DNA of 11,500 nt, taken from Symbiodinium natans. Lineage: Eukaryota; Sar; Dinophyceae; Suessiales; Symbiodiniaceae. Position numbers and translations under genes: made by a program. The stretch covers positions 151,001-162,500 of the forward strand of contig CAJNDS010001291.1 in the NCBI GenBank assembly GCA_905221605.1. Direction: 5' to 3'. A model generated the notes under the pieces. That model did not search any database and was not told the origin of the DNA. It saw nothing but the letters and a program-made list of their open reading frames with translations. Shown here in pieces: positions 10,101-11,500 of this stretch (position 1 is the first letter of the stretch; each line of letters begins with the position of its first letter).

Positions 10101-11178
10101 GAGAGAAAGAGAGAAAGAGAGAAAGAGAGAAAGAGAGAAAGAGAGAAAAGAGAAAGAGAGAAAGAGAGAAAGAGAGAAAGAGAGAAAGAGAGAAAGAGAG
10201 AAAGAGAGAAAGAGAGAAAGAGAGAAAGAGAGAAAGAGAGAAAGATAGAAAGAGAGAAAGAGAGAAAGAGAGAAAGAGAGAAAGAGAGAAAGAGAGAAAG
10301 AGAGAAAGAGAGAAAGAGAGAAAGAGAGAAAGAGAGAAAGAGAGAAAGAGAGAAAGAGAGAAAGAGAGAAAGAGAGCGAGCGAGAGCACCCTGAGAGGCA
10401 ACCCTTCGGGGGTTAAGTGCATGGAAGGAAGGAAGGAAGGAAGGAAGGAAGGAAGCACTCTTGAGGCTGCCGCAGTGAGCAGAAGATGAATAAGAAAAAC
10501 AAGAAGAAGAGACAAACAACTGTTGTGATGGCCTCTTGTGTCCTAACCACAACAGAAGCACTCAGGGAGCAACCGCGCCGTACGTACTGCTGCAACAACT
10601 ACCAAATCGCCTGTGCCTGGGGCATTCTTGAGCAATCTTTGGTGATTGCTTTGCCAAGTTTTGCTAATTGCCCAGTGACTGTCGCGGCAAGCTCTTGCTC
10701 AATGAAGTCTTCGAGGTGCCGTCACGACGCTCAACCCTTTGAAGTGCGAGGCGCCCTGTGCCTCGCCTGGGAATATCTGGGAATGCTGTCGGACCGAGAT
10801 CAGTCATTCCCCCCCGCCCCCCTTGCACCCTCAAGCTATTCATTCCCATAGGCCCCAAGCACTCCGCTTGTCCGACTTTCCCATCTCAACCTACGAGTTC
10901 CCAAAAGATTGGTCTGGCTGAGGCACCATCCACGGCGAAACTTCCACGTGCCAAGAACGCATCGATTGGACAAAAGAGAACACCTTTGTCGGACGGGGCA
11001 ACGCTTGTGCACTGGCCTACAGCCAGGCCAGATTCCGTTCTCGAGCCGTAAGTGAAGAGAACAACTTTTGGCTTCAGAATCTGAAGCTTCGGGCTTCTGA
11101 ACTCGACGAAGCCCTGTGCAGGTGCAGGTGGAGTGTGATGTCTGCCGCGCTTGCTCCATCCAGGAAGCTGGGTGCGGG
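2625..11178 (+). CDS. Multi-exon gene: Gly/Ser/His-rich protein with five cysteine modules (gene-level entry; exons listed separately)
   Basis: One plus-strand gene explains all convincing coding signal here. Proposed exons: 2625-4054, 4134-4269, 4638-4709, 5061-5105, 5261-5368, 5542-~5643, 6082-6138, 6238-6267, 6485-6603, 6693-6802, 7044-7120, 7212-7291, 10566-10621, 10716-10757, 10923-11026, 11122-11178 (may continue). Phases match at every junction except the unresolved one near 5643. The protein has low-complexity repeats, then five modules of the form C-x2-G-x3-[W/Y]-x11-CC-x5-[G/S/A]-C, then a terminal Cys module. Modules of this look are, from memory, common in dinoflagellate predicted proteins; their function is not known to me. 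Composition suggests a structural, surface or matrix protein (inference). No signal peptide or membrane segment is visible, so an upstream first exon is possible. GT, GC and GA donors are all used. I am confident this is one gene, less so about individual junctions. Confidence 0.82.
2811..2967 (+). repeat. Three imperfect ~54-57 nt coding repeats (GGDDSSLPPEYRH units)
   Basis: Three consecutive units read IGGDDSSLPPEHRHSGMGP, IGGDDSSLPPEYRHGMGP and IGGDEASLPPEYRHYGHF. A degenerate partial unit (SDPSLPEGGHI) precedes them. The units are acidic and then aromatic/His, quite unlike the glycine-rich part that follows. Confidence 0.85.
3030..3398 (+). repeat. Coding minisatellite, ~48 nt unit, Gly/Ser/Tyr
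   Basis: About eight 16-residue units of the type SNGGGSDGYYGGGGSG, with two main variants: SNGGG (TCAAATGGAGGC) and SKGDG (TCGAAAGGTGACGGC). The variants are interspersed, the YYG core changes between YYGGGGSG and YYGSGGSG, and the last two units are shortened. The composition resembles Gly/Tyr-rich structural or adhesive proteins (comparison by composition only). Confidence 0.88.
3426..3728 (+). repeat. Five tandem 63-nt coding repeats (21-residue unit with VHHHY)
   Basis: Units start at 3426, 3489, 3552, 3615 and 3678 and encode DGSGSGAIGGHGGSYV followed by HHHYV. They are essentially identical at the nucleotide level, including third codon positions. The first copy is entered through GTAGAT rather than GTGGAT, and the last is cut after GGCTCCTATGTG. 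The His triplet recurs at a fixed 21-residue spacing, which could bind metal (inference). Confidence 0.92.
4055..4133 (+). other. Intron 1 (79 nt, GT-AG, phase 2), inside module D1
   Basis: Donor GTTGCC and acceptor CAAACAAG. GTTG lies at both junctions, a short direct repeat. The intron contains in-frame stops (TGA at 4086), and removing it restores the module spacing. Confidence 0.75.
4134..4269 (+). CDS. Exon 2: second half of module D1 plus V/K/H-rich linker
   Basis: Acceptor CAAACAAG|GTTG at 4133. Joined to exon 1 it gives GYSNYKKLWDTQKQRYCC, then five residues and SC, which restores module D1 with 11 residues between Y and CC. The linker QYVKHVKYHTVVHTKEVPVPVTKTI follows in part as alternating V/K/H and PVPV motifs. 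The end is taken at ATC|GTCACT (GT donor, phase 0). The frame stays open for another ~40 codons, so the 3' boundary is the least certain part. Confidence 0.72.
4270..4637 (+). other. Intron 2 (~368 nt) with telomere-like motifs
   Basis: GT donor at 4270 and AG at 4636-4637. It contains TTTAGGG at 4509-4515 and degenerate GCTTAGGG units at about 4494 and 4553. No coding-like segment was seen in it. Confidence 0.5.
4638..4709 (+). CDS. Exon 3: V/P/K/I-rich linker segment
   Basis: Reads AVPIAAGPRKIIKIKDY then EKPEPPK. It is preceded by a pyrimidine-rich tract (TTTTTTTCGCTTCCTTTGAC). The acceptor CGAG|GCAGTG at 4637 is phase 0; 4668 after GAAAG is an alternative. The end is placed at AAG|GCAGGT (GC donor, phase 0, matching exon 4); a GT donor two bases downstream would be phase 1 and out of frame with exon 4. 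Coding status is inferred from similarity in style to the linkers in exons 2, 4 and 5. Confidence 0.58.
4710..5060 (+). other. Intron 3 (~351 nt, GC-AG)
   Basis: Its limits follow from the phase match between exons 3 and 4. It contains a degenerate telomere-like GTTAGGGTTTGGG near 4907. Nothing else was recognised. Confidence 0.45.
5061..5105 (+). CDS. Exon 4: short V/P-rich linker exon
   Basis: Acceptor TCGTCAAG|GTTCCG after a T-rich stretch. It reads VPVPAPGPPAKDVTK and ends at AAA|GTGCCT, phase 0 on both sides. It continues the PVP/K-rich linker between modules D1 and D2. A GA donor at AAG|GACGTG is an alternative end. Confidence 0.58.
5106..5260 (+). other. Intron 4 (155 nt, GT-AG, phase 0)
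   Basis: Donor AAA|GTGCCT and acceptor GCCAG|GTGATT; GTG is repeated at both junctions. The intron is out of frame with stops and has no recognised content. Confidence 0.5.
5261..5368 (+). CDS. Exon 5: V/K/H/P-rich linker
   Basis: Acceptor CGTCGCCAG|GTGATT. It reads VIHYKVQKPVEQIIHKTR, then VIKKPVPVVHYVKYPVEQ. It ends at GCAG|GAGGGG, a GA donor in phase 0 matched by the acceptor GAAG|GAGAGC at 5541, so AGGAG is a direct repeat at both junctions. A GT donor at CCT|GTGGAG is an alternative. The segment is rich in alternating V/I and K/H with PVP motifs, reminiscent in style of alveolin/articulin-type repeats, though I see no exact match. Confidence 0.68.
5369..5541 (+). other. Intron 5 (173 nt, GA-AG, phase 0)
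   Basis: AG|GAG occurs at both junctions. A pyrimidine-rich stretch (GGGTTTTCCTTTC, then CCCCTTTCAG) precedes the acceptor. The GA donor is non-canonical but of a type described in dinoflagellates. Confidence 0.45.
5542..5643 (+). CDS. Exon 6: linker plus first half of module D2
   Basis: Reads ESKPKIIVKNEHVMSEA, then YDCHDGMHHWTLGLIRL. The W at 5620-5622 is seven residues after the Cys, and G and a hydrophobic residue follow at +3 and +4, exactly as in the other modules, so coding runs at least to about 5634. The 3' end is unresolved: no GT, GC or GA donor in the right phase lies where module length predicts, and a run of ten G (5648-5657) sits there. The start could be earlier (CCT at 5527 is also in phase). 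Confidence 0.65.
5644..6081 (+). other. Intron 6 (~440 nt, 5' limit uncertain)
   Basis: It contains the G10 run and a tandem pair of CCCTAAA heptamers at 6036-6049. No convincing middle exon (N-W-x2-G-W type) was found here in three forward frames. Confidence 0.45.
6036..6049. repeat. Tandem pair of CCCTAAA telomere-type heptamers
   Basis: Two exact consecutive heptamers inside intron 6, the only exact tandem pair in the window; it is preceded by AAAAGGG. Confidence 0.85.
6082..6138 (+). CDS. Exon 7: second half of module D2
   Basis: Reads PRLYCCYRTQIGCPHGHTI. CC-x5-GC matches the other four modules, and PR before the aromatic residue parallels PRRTYCC of D5. The acceptor is TTTGTTAG|CCC (phase 0) or GCCCAG|GCTC (phase 2). 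It ends at ATT|GTCACG (GT donor, phase 0), matching the acceptor GGCAG|GTCTAC of exon 8. Confidence 0.7.
6238..6267 (+). CDS. Exon 8: 30-nt micro-exon VYHTKYVKRQ
   Basis: Acceptor GGCAG|GTCTAC and donor CAG|GTGCAG, phase 0 on both sides. It resembles the linker after D1 (TQYVKHVKYHTVVHTK). AG|GT flanks both junctions with exon 9. The frame continues as VQIHSG, so a longer exon is possible. Confidence 0.52.
6485..6603 (+). CDS. Exon 9: linker plus first half of module D3
   Basis: Reads VKMPAQIIYKDVTDVVHK, then HVDHSDFDCNSGYSN and WYYGWSP. This is a full D-C-x2-G-x3-W-x2-G-W-S half module. The unspliced frame reaches a stop at 6632. The phase-2 donor must be CC|GAGTCTC (GA type), since neither nearby GT is in a phase compatible with any acceptor before the CC half. 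Confidence 0.78.
6604..6692 (+). other. Intron 9 (89 nt, GA-AG|G, phase 2), inside module D3
   Basis: Donor GAGTCTC and acceptor GCAAAG|G. Removing it gives WYYGWSPKKKTWCC, 11 residues from W to CC as in the other modules. The GT at 6605 or 6612 would break the frame. Confidence 0.58.
6693..6802 (+). CDS. Exon 10: second half of module D3 and His-rich linker
   Basis: Reads KKKTWCCGHDHKGC, then PGTWKGYIKGQLHVVVHHHA and GQ, completing module D3. Donor GG|GTTGTA at 6803 is phase 1, the same phase as the acceptor at 7043; joining gives HHHAGQGHATGNIYDC. The open frame beyond 6803 is Cys-containing but unrelated to the modules. Confidence 0.75.
6803..7043 (+). other. Intron 10 (241 nt, GT-AG, phase 1)
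   Basis: A strong pyrimidine tract (GTTCTTTCTCTGTTCTTTC) precedes the TAGAG|GCC acceptor. Confidence 0.6.
7044..7120 (+). CDS. Exon 11: first half of module D4
   Basis: Reads HATGNIYDCNAGFSNW, then KHGWSRSKK. It is the clearest copy of the first half of the module. It ends at AAG|GACGGT, phase 0. The GT three bases later is phase 1 and does not fit the phase-0 acceptor at 7211, so the donor is GA. Confidence 0.82.
7121..7211 (+). other. Intron 11 (91 nt, GA-AG, phase 0), inside module D4
   Basis: AGGAC occurs at both junctions (CAAGAAG|GACGG and CTTGCAG|GACTGG), so the exact cut is ambiguous but the product is the same: WSRSKKDWCC. This is the best-supported non-canonical intron in the window. 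Confidence 0.7.
7212..7291 (+). CDS. Exon 12: second half of D4 running directly into first half of D5
   Basis: Reads DWCCHNKNKGCEPYNCEG, then ETDDWPGP. D4 ends at GC; three residues later YNC begins D5 with no linker. W falls seven residues after the Cys as in the other copies, although the usual G at +3 after Cys is E and the module has L for the second W. The donor is TT|GTCCTG (phase 2). An attractive GAAG|GTGAGA at 7264 was not chosen because the aligned W lies after it. Confidence 0.72.
8102..8145. repeat. GA microsatellite
   Basis: Alternating GA with two GC interruptions (GAGAGAGCGAGAGAGAGC pattern), purine strand on plus. Confidence 0.9.
8461..8675. repeat. Two interleaved ~25-30 nt direct repeats
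   Basis: Repeat A (AAAAGACTCAGAAGCCTT plus an upstream CCCCAAG) lies at 8473-8497 and 8536-8560. Repeat B (core CCTCCGGAAGATGCTAA) lies at 8496-8525 and 8646-8675 with one mismatch. Repeat A copy 1 abuts repeat B copy 1, and the second copies are separated by unique sequence. AGCCCCCCAAG also occurs at 8461 and 8532. Confidence 0.85.
9076..9160. repeat. GA / AGG purine microsatellites
   Basis: (GA)n at 9076-9098, then AAGAAGAAGAGG(AGG)n and a second (GA)n up to about 9160. Confidence 0.88.
9431..10455. repeat. (GAAAGAGA)n polypurine minisatellite flanked by (GGAA)n
   Basis: Period-8 array of GAAAGAGA from about 9460 to 10375, bounded by GGAA repeats at 9431-9455 and 10423-10455. It includes a homogenised block of GAACGAGA units (about 9600-9692), sporadic GAAACAGA, GAAAGCGA, GAAAGGGA and GATAGAAA variants, two pure GA islands (about 9898 and 10066) and several A-run phase shifts. 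It lies inside intron 12. Long ORFs on both strands here arise because the octamer has no stop in any frame. Confidence 0.95.
10566..10621 (+). CDS. Exon 13: second half of module D5
   Basis: Reads EQPRRTYCCNNYQIACAW. CC-x5-AC fits the module. Acceptor ACTCAG|GGAGC leaves one base, completing the split Leu codon from 7290-7291. It ends at TGGG|GCATTC (GC donor, phase 1), matching the phase-1 acceptor TCGAG|GTGCC at 10715. Confidence 0.7.
10716..10757 (+). CDS. Exon 14: linker and start of C-terminal Cys module
   Basis: After the split Gly codon it reads AVTTLNPLKCEAP, and the next codon is split (T|GC, Cys). Intron 13 (10622-10715, 94 nt, GC-AG) precedes it. An in-frame TGA at 10703 requires the acceptor to lie after it. 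Confidence 0.62.
10923..11026 (+). CDS. Exon 15: core of C-terminal Cys module (TCQERI...ACALAY)
   Basis: After intron 14 (10758-10922, 165 nt, GT-AG, phase 1) the split codon gives C, then TIHGETSTCQERIDWT and KENTFVGRGNACALAYSQ. The spacing C-x3-C-x8-C, then R-I, then F and ACALAY matches a module that, from memory, recurs in dinoflagellate proteins alongside the CC module. It ends at CAG|GCCAGA, a GC donor in phase 0. Confidence 0.75.
11122..11178 (+). CDS. Exon 16: end of C-terminal Cys module, gene may continue
   Basis: Acceptor CTGTGCAG|GTGCAG after intron 15 (11027-11121, 95 nt, GC-AG). It reads VQVECDVCRACSIQEAGCG. Its four cysteines continue the spacing of exon 15. A GT donor at GGG|GTGCGC (11179) is assumed. 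If unspliced, the frame runs through TG-rich repeat sequence to a stop just after 11430, which is less likely. Further exons probably lie beyond the window. Confidence 0.68.
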
Positions 11179-11224
11179 GTGCGCCCAGCCAGGGCTTCGG
11201 GAAGCACGAAAGTTCCCCAGGAAG

Positions 11225-11376
11225 CGTCGTGTCTGCGTGTCTGCGTTTCCGTGTGTCGTGTGTCCGTGAGTCTCTGTGTCTGCGTGTCTGCGTGTGTGCG
11301 TGTGTGTGCATCTCTGTGGCTCTCTCTGTGTCTCTCTGTGTCGCTGTGTGTTTATCTGCGTGTCTCGGGTGTTTGC
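11225..11376. repeat. Degenerate TG/TC-rich repeat (GTGTCTGC-like)
   Basis: Irregular GTGTCTGCGT, CTCTGTGT and TGTGTGCG units. It lies downstream of the last recognised exon. CCCTAAA follows at 11425-11431; 11432-11500 shows nothing I can name. Confidence 0.85.
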
Positions 11377-11500
11377 TTCGGGGTGGGCGGGGCTAGTGGC
11401 CGACGCGCACGGCGAACCCTTAAACCCTAAAACATAACATGTCTTCAGCTTGCTTGTTTCAGTTGGCTTGCTTCAGGAACAGCGCGGGCATCTTATTGTG

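Larger units (their letters stand above)
7292..10565 (+). other. Intron 12 (3274 nt, GT-AG, phase 2), inside module D5; repeat-rich
   Basis: Defined by the phase match of TT|GTCCTG with ACTCAG|GGAGC, which gives WPGPLEQPRRTYCC, again 11 residues from W to CC. It contains nested duplications (8461-8675), GA microsatellites and the GAAAGAGA minisatellite. Positions 7300-8095 and 8680-9070 show nothing I can name. Undetected small exons inside it are possible. Confidence 0.5.

Noticed and set aside
9184-10561. Long ORFs on both strands over the GA array (Arg/Glu/Lys repeats on plus, Phe/Leu/Ser repeats on minus)
   Set aside because: They exist only because the octamer GAAAGAGA contains no stop codon in any frame; the array falls within an intron of the gene model.

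Overview
This window looks like nuclear DNA of a eukaryotic alga or protist, most probably a dinoflagellate. Three things point there. (1) The only convincing protein-coding signal is a plus-strand gene in at least sixteen short exons, whose introns use GT, GC and GA donors with AG|G acceptors and short direct repeats at the junctions, as is characteristic of dinoflagellate genes. (2) The exons encode repeated cysteine modules of a kind I recall from dinoflagellate predicted proteomes (recall only, no search was possible). (3) The non-coding DNA is scattered with single or paired copies of the heptamer TTTAGGG/CCCTAAA, the telomere unit reported for dinoflagellates and plants. There are no operons, bacterial genes, transposase or reverse transcriptase ORFs, tRNA or rRNA that I can support.

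Layout. Positions 1-2624 hold no convincing exon. They carry a compound (TG)n/(TTTG)n microsatellite, a C-rich tract and several telomere-like heptamers. Positions 2625-4054 are the large first recognised exon (about 477 codons), which is extremely Gly/Ser/Tyr/His rich and built from three internal repeat arrays. From 4134 to 7291 the gene continues through about eleven small exons separated mostly by introns of 79-430 nt. A 3.27 kb intron (7292-10565) follows, containing nested duplications, GA microsatellites and a roughly 0.9 kb (GAAAGAGA)n minisatellite. Four more exons lie at 10566-11178. The window ends in a degenerate TG/TC-rich stretch and one more telomere-like heptamer, and the gene may continue beyond.

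The inferred protein (roughly 880 residues as seen) has, in order: a polar N-terminus with three GGDDSSLPPEYRH-type repeats; a 16-residue Gly/Ser/Tyr repeat array; five nearly identical 21-residue repeats containing VHHHY; then five copies (D1-D5) of a cysteine module, C-x2-G-x3-[W/Y]-x11-CC-x5-[G/S/A]-C. V/K/P/H-rich linkers separate D1, D2 and D3, and D4 and D5 are nearly abutting. A last cysteine-rich module contains ACALAY and CDVCRAC. This composition suggests an extracellular, wall or matrix-type structural or adhesive protein, but no signal peptide was found and no function is demonstrated.

The exon model comes from reading frames, phase compatibility and alignment of the five cysteine modules with each other. 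In D1, D3, D4 and D5 the proposed splices independently restore exactly 11 residues between the conserved aromatic residue and the CC pair. The splice between the two halves of D2 is unresolved.
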